A DNA stretch of 64,000 bases, taken from Paracoccaceae bacterium (GTDB taxonomy: Bacteria > Pseudomonadota > Alphaproteobacteria > Rhodobacterales > Rhodobacteraceae). The stretch covers positions 45,642 through 109,641 of the forward strand of contig SBGD01000034.1 of assembly GCA_006226775.1 (NCBI GenBank), read 5' to 3'. Below are positions 1-8,599 of the stretch, in pieces (the stretch's first letter is position 1; each line of letters starts with the position of its first letter). The notes below the pieces were generated by a model. That model saw only the letters and a list, made by a program, of their open reading frames with translations, was not told the DNA's origin and made no database searches. The position numbers and the translations under genes are program-made.

Positions 1-893
1 ACCATGAAATCCGGCACGATGCCGCTTGTCGCCACCGCGCGCGCCACATCCTGCCCGGCAAAGAACCCGTAGCCGGTGATCAGCGCCGAGGCCACGCCCG
101 CGGTCTGCGCGCCGAGGATATCGGTGTGCAGGCTGTCGCCCACCATCAGCACCCGGCTGCGCTCTACCGGCCCGATCCGGGCAAAGGCGAGGTCGTAGAT
201 ATTGCCGAAGGGCTTGCCGAAGAAGGCCGGCGCGATGCCGGTGCCATCGGCCAGCCGATGGGCGAAATGCCCGGGCTCGGCGGAAAACCCGGTCTCACGC
301 GGCGCCACGATATCCGGGTTGCCCACCATGACCGGCCTCGGCCTTGCCACAAGGGCGGCCTCCAGCAGGCCCTGCCGCACCTCGGTCCAGGCCGCGCTGC
401 CGACCATCAGGAAGGCGTCGACCGCTTCATAGGGCGCGGGGTCCTCCTCGAGATAGGTCAGGTGCAGCCCTTCGAGATCGCGCAACCCCGCCGCGGGCGT
501 CGCCACCAGCCCCCAATGCAGATCGCCCCGCCCCTCCAGCCCGGCCAGCAGCGTCTTGCGGCTGGTGATCACGTCCTCGGGCGCGAAGTCATAGCCCAGC
601 CGGGCATATTTCTCCATCAGCGCCGCATGGGGGTTTCCGGCGGCATTCGACACCACCAGCACCCGCTTGCCCGCCGCCTGCAAGGCCGCCACCCGCTCGG
701 GCGTTTCGGGGATCGCCGTCTCGCCGATATTGAGCACGCCGAAGGCATCGAGCAGGAAGACGTCGAAATCCTCCGCCAGGTCCGCCAACGTCGTGCAATG
801 CCGCGGCGCGCGCGTGGGCGGGCGGACCGGCGGCAGGCGATGGCGCACGGCCTCATAGGCGTCAAAGGCGGCCTCGGCCGTCAAGGTGCTCAA
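1..893 (-). CDS. HAD-IIA (NagD-like) phosphatase, 3' end outside window
   Basis: HAD-superfamily class IIA hydrolase; about 297 codons are visible and the C-terminus lies beyond the left edge. Motif I reads DVFLLDAFGVLN near residue 45, followed by an ATP-like cap region. The C-terminal Mg-binding motif is GDSLHTDILGAQ, as in NagD-type sugar or nucleotide phosphatases. In motif I the usual second Asp (DxD) is Phe, which also occurs in some HAD-IIA proteins and may alter the general acid. The TTG start at 893 overlaps the phnE stop by four bases; no ATG fits, and a second TTG lies at 884. It is the last gene of the DeoR-phnDCEE operon, so a dephosphorylation role linked to imported organophosphorus is inferred. 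Confidence 0.8.
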   Translation of the reverse strand, partial: MSTLTAEAAFDAYEAVRHRLPPVRPPTRAPRHCTTLADLAEDFDVFLLDAFGVLNIGETAIPETPERVAALQAAGKRVLVVSNAAGNPHAALMEKYARLGYDFAPEDVITSRKTLLAGLEGRGDLHWGLVATPAAGLRDLEGLHLTYLEEDPAPYEAVDAFLMVGSAAWTEVRQGLLEAALVARPRPVMVGNPDIVAPRETGFSAEPGHFAHRLADGTGIAPAFFGKPFGNIYDLAFARIGPVERSRVLMVGDSLHTDILGAQTAGVASALITGYGFFAGQDVARAVATSGIVPDFM

Positions 894-1705
894 ATGATCG
901 CCCCCCGCACCTTGGCCGAGACCCATTCGCTGATGACGACAGCGGCGAGGATCACCAGCAGGATCAGGCTGACCTGCGGCCAGGCCAGCACGTTGAGCGA
1001 GGCCGACAGTTGCAAGCCGATGCCGCCCGCGCCCACCAGCCCCAGCACGGTGGATTCGCGGATGTTGATGTCCCAGCGGAAGACGGCGACCCCGGCAAAG
1101 GCGGGCATGATCTGCGGCACGATGCCGTAGGCCATGACCTGCCAGCGGCTCGCCCCCGTGGCGGTGATCGCCTCGACCTGGGCGTGGTCGATCTCCTCGA
1201 TCGCCTCGTAGAGCAGCTTGGCGCAGAAGCCGATCGAGCGGATGGCGATGGCGACGACGCCGGCAAAGACCCCCGGCCCGATGATGGCGATCAGCAAAAG
1301 CGCCCAGATCAGCGAGTTGATCGAGCGGGTCGAGACGATGATCAGAAGGGCGATGGGCCGGATGAAGAGCTTCGACGGCGTGGTATTGCGCGCCGCCAGG
1401 AAGGCCACCGGCACCGCAAGAAAGAGCGCGATGATCGTGCCCAGCGTGGCGATGTTCAGCGTGTCCCATATCGGGCGGCCCAGTTGCGTGATGTATTCCC
1501 AGCGCGGCGGGGTCGCCCGCGTCCAGATGTCATTGGCGATGCGCGGCGCGTCCCAGACGAAGAACCAGGTCGTCGCCTCGGATATCCGCTGCCAGCAGAT
1601 CGCGAAGATCACCAGCCCGATCAGCCAACCGCCCAGACGGATCAGTTTCTCGCGCGGGGTGCGCAGCCGCCAGACCTGCGCGCCGTCCTTGTCGAACACC
1701 GGCAT
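890..1705 (-). CDS. phnE: Phosphonate-type ABC transporter permease PhnE (second copy)
   Basis: Integral inner-membrane permease of 271 residues, the usual PhnE length. The N-terminus is cytoplasmic with the first membrane segment near residues 25-45. A binding-protein-dependent permease core follows, with the EAA-type loop (EAITATGASRWQVMAYGIVP) at about 178-197 and the PhnE signature [17 protein letters not shown] near 215. It overlaps the upstream permease by one base and the downstream HAD gene by four, so translation is coupled. PhnE family systems import phosphonates, phosphite or phosphate esters; the substrate cannot be told from the permease. Two unequal PhnE paralogues in one operon are common in alphaproteobacteria and probably form a heterodimer. 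Confidence 0.93.
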   Translation of the reverse strand: MPVFDKDGAQVWRLRTPREKLIRLGGWLIGLVIFAICWQRISEATTWFFVWDAPRIANDIWTRATPPRWEYITQLGRPIWDTLNIATLGTIIALFLAVPVAFLAARNTTPSKLFIRPIALLIIVSTRSINSLIWALLLIAIIGPGVFAGVVAIAIRSIGFCAKLLYEAIEEIDHAQVEAITATGASRWQVMAYGIVPQIMPAFAGVAVFRWDINIRESTVLGLVGAGGIGLQLSASLNVLAWPQVSLILLVILAAVVISEWVSAKVRGAII

Positions 1706-2520
1706 TACTGCACCCTCGCGCGGATCACGCCGGAGAGGTATTCCAGCGCCATGACGATGCCGATGATCAGGATCAGGATCGCGGCGGCGGTGTCGTATTC
1801 ATAGCGGTCGAAGGCGGTGTTGAGCGTGGCGCCGATGCCCCCGGCCCCCACCAGCCCGAGGATCGCACTTTCGCGGAAGTTGATGTCGATGCGGTACATC
1901 GACAGGCCCACCAGCCGCGGCATGACCTGCGGCTGCACGCCGTAGTTGATCCATTGCATCCAGCGCGCGCCCGACGCGCGGATCGCCTCGGCCTGCACCT
2001 TGTCCATCGCCTCGATATCCTCGGCCAGCAGTTTCGACAGGAAACCGATGGTGGCGAAGGAGAGCGTCAGGAACCCGGCCAGCGGCCCGAAGCCGAAGAT
2101 CGCCACCAGCAGGATCGCCACGATGATTTCCTGCAAGGCGCGGCTCACCGCCACGATGCCGCGGCAGATCACGTAGACCGGCAGCGGCGCCACGTTGCGC
2201 GCCGCCCCCAGCCCGATGGGAATGGATATGGCGATGCCCACCACCGAGGCCGCAACGGTCATCACGATGCTTTCCAGCAGCCCGCCCCAGATGTCGCCCG
2301 CGCGGCTGATGAAATCCGGCCGCGTAAACGACAGCACGAACTGCCAGCCGCGATCCAGCCCGGCATAGACCCGGCCCCAGTCGATCTCGATGGTCAGATA
2401 CGCCGCCCCCAGGTAGGCCAGAAAGCCCAGGGTCAGCCCCCAGCGCAAGAGCGGGCTCTTGACGAAATGCGGCTTGCGCCAGCCCTTCCCGAGCATGTCG
2501 TCCAACTCGCGATGGCTCAT
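1705..2520 (-). CDS. phnE: Phosphonate-type ABC transporter permease PhnE (first copy)
   Basis: Inner-membrane permease of 271 residues, paralogous to the next gene. It has an extended N-terminal cytoplasmic segment (about 30 residues), then membrane helices. The EAA loop ([20 protein letters not shown]) is near 185-204 and the [17 protein letters not shown] signature follows it. It overlaps phnC by four bases (ATGA type) and the second phnE by one base, so the operon is translated as a coupled unit. It presumably pairs with the other PhnE to form the channel driven by PhnC and fed by PhnD. Confidence 0.93.
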   Translation of the reverse strand: MSHRELDDMLGKGWRKPHFVKSPLLRWGLTLGFLAYLGAAYLTIEIDWGRVYAGLDRGWQFVLSFTRPDFISRAGDIWGGLLESIVMTVAASVVGIAISIPIGLGAARNVAPLPVYVICRGIVAVSRALQEIIVAILLVAIFGFGPLAGFLTLSFATIGFLSKLLAEDIEAMDKVQAEAIRASGARWMQWINYGVQPQVMPRLVGLSMYRIDINFRESAILGLVGAGGIGATLNTAFDRYEYDTAAAILILIIGIVMALEYLSGVIRARVQ

Positions 2521-3311
2521 TCCGCGGCCTCGATGTCTTCTTCGTCCTCGACCTTCTCGATGGTCGCTTCCCAGTCTTCCTCGCCGTAGATCTCGGTCAG
2601 CTTGTCCGGGGTCAGCCCCTCGGGCGGGCCGTCAAAGACGATCTCGCCAAAGCGCAAGCCCACGATGCGCGGCACGAACATCTGCGCCAGCAGCACGTCA
2701 TGAATATTGATGATCGCCGCCAGCCCCCGCTCGCGGCAAAGCTCGGTGATCAGCCGCATGATCTGGCGGCTGGTCTTGGGATCGAGCGAGGCCGTGGGTT
2801 CGTCCACCAGCAAGAGCTTCGGATCCTGGATCAGCGCCCGGCAGATGCCGACCCTTTGCCGCTGCCCGCCCGACAACTCGTCGGCCCGCTTGTCGGCCAT
2901 GTGCAACAGCCCCACGCGGTCCAGCAGGCGAAACGCCTCGTCCACGTCCTTCTGCGGATAGCGCCGCAGGAACGACCGCCAGAAGCCGACATAGCCCAGC
3001 CGCCCCGACAGCACGTTCTCCATCACCGTCAGCCGTTCGACCAGCGCGTATTCCTGGAAAATCATCCCCATCTCGCGCCGCGCCCGGCGCAGCGCGCCCG
3101 ACCCCAGCCTGGTCAGGTCCTCGCCGTCCAGCATCACCGCGCCGCCGGTCGGCTCGACCAGCCGGTTGATGCAGCGGATCAGCGTGGATTTGCCCGCGCC
3201 CGAGGGCCCGATTAAGGCCAGCACCTGCCCCGAGGGCACCTCGAGGTCGATGTCCTGCAACGCCTTGTCGCCGGTCTTGTAGGTCTTGGTCAGTTTCTCG
3301 AGGCGCAGCAT
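2517..3311 (-). CDS. phnC: Phosphonate-type ABC transporter ATPase PhnC
   Basis: Cytoplasmic ATPase of 264 residues. Walker A GPSGAGKS, signature [16 protein letters not shown], Walker [13 protein letters not shown] and the switch His (IINIHD) are all present. The open frame extends 17 codons further upstream, but the ATG at 3311 is preferred: it has a GGGAG five bases upstream and gives the family N-terminus [12 protein letters not shown]. The acidic C-terminus ([11 protein letters not shown]) is longer than usual. It energises the PhnD-PhnE-PhnE importer encoded around it. Confidence 0.93.
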   Translation of the reverse strand: MLRLEKLTKTYKTGDKALQDIDLEVPSGQVLALIGPSGAGKSTLIRCINRLVEPTGGAVMLDGEDLTRLGSGALRRARREMGMIFQEYALVERLTVMENVLSGRLGYVGFWRSFLRRYPQKDVDEAFRLLDRVGLLHMADKRADELSGGQRQRVGICRALIQDPKLLLVDEPTASLDPKTSRQIMRLITELCRERGLAAIINIHDVLLAQMFVPRIVGLRFGEIVFDGPPEGLTPDKLTEIYGEEDWEATIEKVEDEEDIEAAE

Positions 3312-3366
3312 GAAAGCTCCCGTCGTGAAGCGGACAGGCCCGCAAAAGGCCTGTCCGGTCAATGCG

Positions 3367-4341
3367 TTACTGGCAGGCGTAGGAGACGTCGTTGGCCGCG
3401 TCGATCTTGCGGATCACGTCCCAGTTCTCCTGATAGGTGATCGGGATGAACTGCGCCTCGCCGTTTTTCGAGAACTCTTCCTCGAGGCTGGAACCTTCCC
3501 ATTCGAACTCGAAGAAGGCGTCCTGGATGGCCTGCTGCAGATCCGGCTTGAGGTTGTAGACCACGCCGTAGCCCGTCGTCGGGAAGGTCTGCGACTTGTA
3601 GAGGCTGACGATCTGGTCCTCGCTCACCACGTCGCGTTCGATCATCCGCTGCATCACCGAATTGGCGATGGAGGCCGCCGGGTAATCCTTGTTGGCCACG
3701 CCCAGCACCGAGTTGTCGTGCTTGCCCGAGAACACCGGCTCGAAATCGCGCTCCGGCAGCATGTCGTAATCGGCCTTGAGGATCGCCGAGGGCGCCTTGA
3801 AGCCCGAGTTCGAGGTGGGCGCGGTGAAGGCCAGCTGCTTGCCCTTGATGTCCTCGACCTTCTCGATGCCCGAGCCGGGATAGGTGATGATCTCCATCTC
3901 GTAGCCGAAGGAGCCGTCCTCGCCCGCCATGATGGTGAAGGGGCGGAAGCCGGCGCAGTTCACCGCCAGCGGATTGGACCCGGTGTTGAAGCCCGCGATA
4001 TGCAGACGGCCGGAGCGCATCGCCTCGATCTGGGCGGCGTTGGATTGCACCGGGAAGAACACGATGTCCTTGCCGGTCTTTTCGCCGAGGAAATCGATGA
4101 AATCCGCCCAGGCGGTGGCATAGACCGCCGGATCCTCGACCGGGGTATAGGCAAAGACCAGCGTCGAGGGATCGATCAACTGGCTTTCATCGCTGGGAAT
4201 ATCGGCGATCAGGTCGCCATCGGCGTCGCAGTAGCGTTCGTCCAGCGTGCCGCGCGGGCAATCCTGGGCCGAAGCGGCGCCGCCAAGCGAGGCCAGCGCA
4301 AGCGCCGAGGCGCCGAGCAGAAGGGCAAGTTTCAGTTTCAT
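3367..4341 (-). CDS. phnD: PhnD-family periplasmic binding protein
   Basis: Periplasmic solute-binding protein of 324 residues with a Sec signal peptide (about 1-25, cleavage after AASA). The mature part has the PhnD-like pattern: [13 protein letters not shown] near 62, [20 protein letters not shown] near 96, then the [12 protein letters not shown] anion-binding loop near 165. Cysteines occur only near the mature N-terminus, in the centre and at the C-terminus. An AGGAAG ribosome site precedes the ATG. It delivers a phosphonate, phosphite or phosphate-ester ligand to PhnC/PhnE; ligand identity is not resolved. It is downstream of the DeoR regulator gene on the same strand. Confidence 0.9.
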   Translation of the reverse strand: MKLKLALLLGASALALASLGGAASAQDCPRGTLDERYCDADGDLIADIPSDESQLIDPSTLVFAYTPVEDPAVYATAWADFIDFLGEKTGKDIVFFPVQSNAAQIEAMRSGRLHIAGFNTGSNPLAVNCAGFRPFTIMAGEDGSFGYEMEIITYPGSGIEKVEDIKGKQLAFTAPTSNSGFKAPSAILKADYDMLPERDFEPVFSGKHDNSVLGVANKDYPAASIANSVMQRMIERDVVSEDQIVSLYKSQTFPTTGYGVVYNLKPDLQQAIQDAFFEFEWEGSSLEEEFSKNGEAQFIPITYQENWDVIRKIDAANDVSYACQ

Positions 4342-4392
4342 GTCTTCCTCCGTGTTGGGCGCGGTCGTTTGTCGACCGCATCGGTTATTGGT

Positions 4393-5208
4393 CTAGGCGG
4401 GGTCTGCAACGAGAATGTGAACCTCCGCATCCTCGAGCGCCGCCAGAAGCGCGCCCTCGGGCGGCGTCTCGACGACGATGGAATCGAGATCGGCAATGTC
4501 ACCGACCCGGGCGAGTCCCTTGCGGCCGAATTTCTCCGAATCGATCAGCAAGTGGCGTTGTGCGGCGCGGCTCAGCATCATGCGCTTGACGGCGGCAAAG
4601 CCACGCACGGTCTCGGACGGCCCCTCGGGCGATAGGCCCGAGGCCCCGATCATGCAACGGTCGACGTTGAAACGCGACAGGAATTCCAGCGTCTCGGTGC
4701 CGATCACCGCCGATTCCGCCGCCAGGTATTCGCCGGGGCAGAGCACCACCTCGGGCGCGCCATGGCCGATGGTCATGGCGACGGGAATGGAATTGGTGAT
4801 GACGGTGCAGCGGATGCCGCGAAAGGCCAGCGCGCGGGCCAGCTGGATGGTGGTGGCGCCGGAATCGATCATCACCGTCTCGCCCTCGGCCACCAGTTGC
4901 GCGGCGCGGCTGCCGATGCGCTCGCGCTCGGCCATGCGCGCGGCGGTGCGCTCGTCGAGGCTGGGGTAATGGCCCTGCGCCGGGGCCGAGGCGCCGCCAT
5001 GGGCGCGCGCGATCAGCCCGTCCTCGGCCAGCGCGTCGAAATCGCGGCGCACGGTCTCGGTCGAGACATGGAAGCTGCGCGCCAGGTCGCTGATCCGCAC
5101 ATGCGGCCGCAGCTTCAGCTCCAGCAGGATCTGCCGCCGACGGTCGGATTTCTTGAGCCTGTCGGGCCCCTTTTCCGCGCGTTTCGATCGTACTTTTGAT
5201 TCGGACAT
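4393..5208 (-). CDS. DeoR/GlpR-family transcriptional regulator
   Basis: Cytoplasmic repressor-type protein of 271 residues. An N-terminal winged helix-turn-helix (about 20-75: RRRQILLELKLRPHVRISDL and VSTETVRRDF) precedes a DeoR sensor domain with the phosphosugar-binding type loop VMIDSGATTIQLARAL. The start at 5208 is chosen over the longer frame because it gives the usual lysine/arginine-rich N-terminus and has GGAAG upstream. It lies 51 bases upstream of phnD on the same strand and divergent from the Na/Pi symporter gene, so it probably controls one or both. DeoR sensors usually bind phosphorylated sugars, which suits the phosphate-ester theme of the region (inference). Confidence 0.9.
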   Translation of the reverse strand: MSESKVRSKRAEKGPDRLKKSDRRRQILLELKLRPHVRISDLARSFHVSTETVRRDFDALAEDGLIARAHGGASAPAQGHYPSLDERTAARMAERERIGSRAAQLVAEGETVMIDSGATTIQLARALAFRGIRCTVITNSIPVAMTIGHGAPEVVLCPGEYLAAESAVIGTETLEFLSRFNVDRCMIGASGLSPEGPSETVRGFAAVKRMMLSRAAQRHLLIDSEKFGRKGLARVGDIADLDSIVVETPPEGALLAALEDAEVHILVADPA

Positions 5209-5260
5209 CACATCTTCCGACTCGGCTGCCCGTCCAGAATTGTGGTGTTTCGCGCAGTTT

Positions 5261-5278
5261 TGCAATTATTTTGTTGCA
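5261..5278. promoter_or_regulatory. Inverted repeat in the DeoR / Na-Pi symporter divergent promoter
   Basis: Within the 170-base AT-enriched gap between the DeoR gene and the Na/Pi gene, TGCAA and TTGCA flank an 8-base AT-rich spacer. The placement suits an operator for the adjacent DeoR-type regulator, but arms of five bases are short and no confident -10/-35 pair was assigned. No convincing Pho box (two TGTCAT-like repeats 11 bases apart) was found in the gap. Confidence 0.3.
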
Positions 5279-5378
5279 TTGACCTCGCTACGGTGATGAG
5301 AATTGCCGGTACTTCACAGCGCTGGAAGGCTGAACAGGGCGTCATGTCACTGCAATCGACACACCTCGGACCCCGGGC

Positions 5379-7040
5379 ATGATCTTTCTCGCCACGCAAC
5401 TGGCGGCGGCGGTCGCATTGCTGTTGTGGTCGGTCAGGCTGATCCGGACCGGGGTGGAGCGCGCCTTCCTGCCCGAGTTGAAACGCGGGCTGAAAACCCT
5501 GTCGAAGCGCCGGGTCCCGGCGGCCCTGGGCGGGGGCCTTGCGGCGATGGTGATGCAAAGCTCGACCGCGGTGGCGCTGATCGGCGCGGGTTTCGCGGTC
5601 TCGGGGATGCTGGCGCCGCAGGCGGCGCTGGCGCTGCTTCTGGGCGCCGACCTCGGCTCGGCGCTGATGGCGCGGGTGCTCCTGCTGCCGGTGCAGGCGG
5701 TGGTGCCCTTCGCGCTGCTGATCGGCGTGGTGACCTTTTCCAAGGCCGGCAAGCGGCGCACCAAGCAGATCGGCCGCATCGTGATCGGCTTTGCGCTGGT
5801 GCTGATGTCGCTGGGCATGATCCGCGAGGCGACGGTGCCGATCGGCGCCGATCCCATCGTCCAGAGCATTGCCACCTATTTCCAGAACGACCTGGCCTCG
5901 GCCTACCTGATCGGCGCGGTGCTGGCCTGGGCGATGCATTCCAGCCTCGCCGCGGTGCTGACCTTCGCCACCTTCGCCGCCACCGGGCTGATCGGCGCGC
6001 CGGTGGCCGCCGCGCTGGTGATCGGCGCCAACCTCGGCGGCGCGGTGGTGCCCTTCGTGCTGCTGTGGAGCCAGGAACGCCCGGCGCGGCTGGTGGTGCT
6101 GGGCAACCTGGTGGCGCGCGCCGCGATCACGCTGGGCGCGCTTGCGCTTTTGCTGACCGGCACGCTGGACATGACGCTGTTCGGCGCGGCCCCCGACCAG
6201 CAGGCGGTGACGCTGCATATCGCGCTCAATACCGCGCTGCTGCTGCTGGCGCTGCCGCTGACCGCGCCGCTGGTGCGGCTGGCCGAGGCGGTGCTGCCGC
6301 GCCATTCCGGCGCCTCGCCCGAGCGGGTCACCGCGCTCGATCCCGGCGCGCTCGACCACACGCCGCTGGCGCTGGCCTGCGCCCAGCGAGAGCTGCTGCG
6401 CATGGCCGAGACGGTGCAATCCATCCTCGTGCCGGTGGTCAAGCTGTTCCGCGCCTGGGACCCCGAGCTTGCGCGGATGATCGAGCTGCGCGAGGACGAG
6501 GTCGACCGGATGCATTTCGAGATCAAGATCTACGTCTCGCGCCTGCGCGAGAACGACCTGCAACCGGCGCAGGACAAGAAGACGCTGGAACTGGTCGCCA
6601 TGGCCACCAGCCTCGAGGATGCCGCCGACAGCATCGCGGTCAACCTGGTGGCGCTGGCGCGCAAGATGGCGGACGAGGCGATCACCTTTTCCCCCGAGGG
6701 GCTGGACGACGTGGAGCAGTTCCACGACCAGGTGGTCACCAATGGCCAGCTGGCGCTGAGCGTGCTGACCACCGGCGATGCCGAGGCCGCGCGGCAACTG
6801 GTGGCCGAGAAGGACCGCATCCGCATCGAGGTGCAGAACCTGCAGGAGCGCCACCTCAAGCGGCTGCAACAGGGCGCCTCGGCCAGCATCGAGACCAGCA
6901 ATATCCACCAGGAAACCGTACGCCTGCTGAAACAGATCAATTCCGCGCTGGCCTTCGTCGCCTATCCGATCGCCGAGGAAACCGGCGACCTGCTGGAAAG
7001 CCGCCTGGCCAAGCCGCGGGTGATCGGAGGCACGGTATGA
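5379..7040 (+). CDS. Na+/phosphate symporter with C-terminal PhoU domain
   Basis: Inner-membrane NptA/PNaS-family protein of 553 residues. Two inverted Na/Pi repeats are visible: the first carries the hallmark MVMQSSTAVALIGAGF near 55-70, the second the related MHSSLAAVLTFATF near 188. About eight hydrophobic segments fill residues 1-310. The C-terminal 230 residues are soluble and helical with a PhoU-like four-helix pattern (RELLRMAETVQSILVP and a second repeat from about 430), as in many bacterial Na/Pi transporters. It is divergent from the DeoR-phn operon and overlaps the Nudix gene by four bases. Function as low-affinity sodium-coupled phosphate uptake or export is inferred from the family. 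Confidence 0.92.
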   Translation: MIFLATQLAAAVALLLWSVRLIRTGVERAFLPELKRGLKTLSKRRVPAALGGGLAAMVMQSSTAVALIGAGFAVSGMLAPQAALALLLGADLGSALMARVLLLPVQAVVPFALLIGVVTFSKAGKRRTKQIGRIVIGFALVLMSLGMIREATVPIGADPIVQSIATYFQNDLASAYLIGAVLAWAMHSSLAAVLTFATFAATGLIGAPVAAALVIGANLGGAVVPFVLLWSQERPARLVVLGNLVARAAITLGALALLLTGTLDMTLFGAAPDQQAVTLHIALNTALLLLALPLTAPLVRLAEAVLPRHSGASPERVTALDPGALDHTPLALACAQRELLRMAETVQSILVPVVKLFRAWDPELARMIELREDEVDRMHFEIKIYVSRLRENDLQPAQDKKTLELVAMATSLEDAADSIAVNLVALARKMADEAITFSPEGLDDVEQFHDQVVTNGQLALSVLTTGDAEAARQLVAEKDRIRIEVQNLQERHLKRLQQGASASIETSNIHQETVRLLKQINSALAFVAYPIAEETGDLLESRLAKPRVIGGTV

Positions 7041-7504
7041 AAACGCGCCCCCGCCTCGTCAAGCAGATCGCCGCCCTGCCGGTGCGCTGGGACAAGACCG
7101 GCAAGCTGCGCGTGCTGATGGTCACCTCGCGCGAGCGGGGGCGCTGGGTGATGCCCAAGGGCTGGCACATGGACGGCAAGAAACCCTGGCGCGCCGCCGA
7201 GATCGAGGCGCTGGAGGAAGCCGGCGCCACCGGCTTCATCTCGAAACGCGCCATCGGCACCTATCGCTATGACAAGCGGCTGGACGACGGCACGCGGCTG
7301 CCCTGCGAGGTGACGCTTTACCCGATGGTCGTCTCCAGGCTCAAGCGCCGCTGGAAAGAGCGGGCCGAGCGCAAAAGACACTGGTTCGCGCCGAAAAAGG
7401 CGGCCAGACTGGTCGAGGAAAAGCAACTGGCGAAACTTCTGAAGGAGCTGGCCGACAAGCCGGAACGGCAGGCAGCGATCGAAAAGCTGCGCAAGGCCGC
7501 GTGA
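7037..7504 (+). CDS. Nudix hydrolase (diphosphoinositol-polyphosphatase-like)
   Basis: Small cytoplasmic Nudix protein of 155 residues. The region VMPKGWHMDGKKPWRAA followed by EIEALEEAGATG aligns with the Nudix box, but the canonical G-x5-E spacing and the Arg of REUxEE are changed (IEALEEAG). The same variant is seen in the short DIPP-like Nudix proteins of alphaproteobacteria. The C-terminus is lysine/arginine rich. The ATG overlaps the Na/Pi stop (ATGA), implying translational coupling. Substrate is unknown; nucleoside or inositol pyrophosphates are possible, and coupling to a phosphate transporter with a PhoU domain makes a phosphate-signal role conceivable (inference). Confidence 0.85.
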   Translation: MKTRPRLVKQIAALPVRWDKTGKLRVLMVTSRERGRWVMPKGWHMDGKKPWRAAEIEALEEAGATGFISKRAIGTYRYDKRLDDGTRLPCEVTLYPMVVSRLKRRWKERAERKRHWFAPKKAARLVEEKQLAKLLKELADKPERQAAIEKLRKAA

Positions 7505-7561
7505 GGACGGGCAAAGGCGGCGGGATCAACCCGACCGCAAGCCATCAATGGGAGGAACGAC

Positions 7562-8596
7562 ATGACACGAAAGAACAGACTGACACTGACCCTGGCGGGA
7601 TCGCTGGTGGCGCTTGGCGCCTCGGTCTCGGCCTCCTGGGCCGACAAGCTGACGTTCTACTGCTCGGCGCAGGAAGACTGGTGCCAGCTGATGGCGCGCA
7701 GCTTCGAGGACGCCAGCGGCATCGACGTCAACATGACCCGCAAGTCCAGCGGCGAGACCTATGCCCAGGTGCGGGCGGAATCCTCGAACCCCAAGGGCGA
7801 CGTCTGGTGGGGCGGCACGGGCGACCCGCATCTGCAGGCGGCCGAGGACGGGCTGACCGAGGAATATATCTCGCCGATGCGCGAGCAATTGCATGACTGG
7901 GCCATCTCGCAGGCCGAAAGTGCCAACAACCGCACCATCGGCATCTATTCCGGCGCGCTGGGCTATGGCTACAACACCGACCTGATCGCCGCCAACAACC
8001 TGCCCGAACCCTCCTGCTGGAAGGACCTGCTCAAGCCCGAGTACAAGGGCCATGTGCAGATGGCGAACCCCAATTCAAGCGGCACCGCCTATACCACCCT
8101 GGCCTCGATGGTGCAGCTTTTCGGCGAGGACGAAGGCTTCGAGTACATGAAGGGCCTGCACAAGAACATCAACCAGTACACCAAGTCGGGCTCGGCGCCG
8201 ATCAAGGCCGCCGGACGGGGCGAGAATACCATCGGCATCGTCTTCATGCATGACGCCGTGGCCCAGGCCGTCGCCGGCTTCCCGATCAAGGTGGTCGCGC
8301 CCTGCGAGGGTACGGGCTACGAGATCGGCTCGATGTCGATCATCAAGGGCGCGCGCAACATGGAAGAGGCGCAGAAGTTCTACGACTGGGCGCTCTCGGC
8401 CGAGGCGCAGAACCTCGCACTCGAGGTCAATGCCTTCCAGGTGCCGTCGAACAAGGGCGCCAAGACCTCGGACAAGGCGCCGGACCTGTCGACCATCAAG
8501 CTGATCGACTATGACTTCAAGAAATACGGCTCGTCCGACGAACGCAAACGCCTGTTGCAGAAGTGGGACGAAGACGTCTCGACCCTGCCGCAGTAA
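7562..8596 (+). CDS. AfuA/FbpA-type ABC transporter substrate-binding protein
   Basis: Periplasmic binding protein of 344 residues with a signal peptide (about 1-27, SASWA). The mature N-terminus LTFYCSAQEDWCQLMARSFE and the GDVWWGGTGDPHLQAAEDGL block match the Fe3+/AfuA cluster of binding proteins. Tyr residues typical of ferric binding proteins are not clearly conserved as an adjacent YY pair. The best-studied AfuA binds hexose phosphates rather than iron, and the downstream phosphatase genes favour a phosphorylated ligand here; this remains inference. A GGAGG ribosome site precedes the ATG. It is the first gene of a four-gene operon with permease, ATPase and histidine phosphatase. Confidence 0.87.
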   Translation: MTRKNRLTLTLAGSLVALGASVSASWADKLTFYCSAQEDWCQLMARSFEDASGIDVNMTRKSSGETYAQVRAESSNPKGDVWWGGTGDPHLQAAEDGLTEEYISPMREQLHDWAISQAESANNRTIGIYSGALGYGYNTDLIAANNLPEPSCWKDLLKPEYKGHVQMANPNSSGTAYTTLASMVQLFGEDEGFEYMKGLHKNINQYTKSGSAPIKAAGRGENTIGIVFMHDAVAQAVAGFPIKVVAPCEGTGYEIGSMSIIKGARNMEEAQKFYDWALSAEAQNLALEVNAFQVPSNKGAKTSDKAPDLSTIKLIDYDFKKYGSSDERKRLLQKWDEDVSTLPQ

Positions 8597-8599
8597 TCC

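Noticed and set aside
3311..3362. Upstream extension of phnC
   Set aside because: The ATG at 3311 has a well-placed GGGAG and gives the family N-terminus; the extra 17 codons have neither.
5338..5362. Pho box before the Na/Pi gene (GTCATGTCACTGCA)
   Set aside because: Only one half-site is convincing; the second repeat at 11-base spacing is absent.
5208..6908. A 566-codon minus-strand open frame opposite the Na/Pi symporter
   Set aside because: Low-complexity His/Gln/Arg translation and full overlap with the recognised symporter; GC-rich codon bias leaves such frames open.
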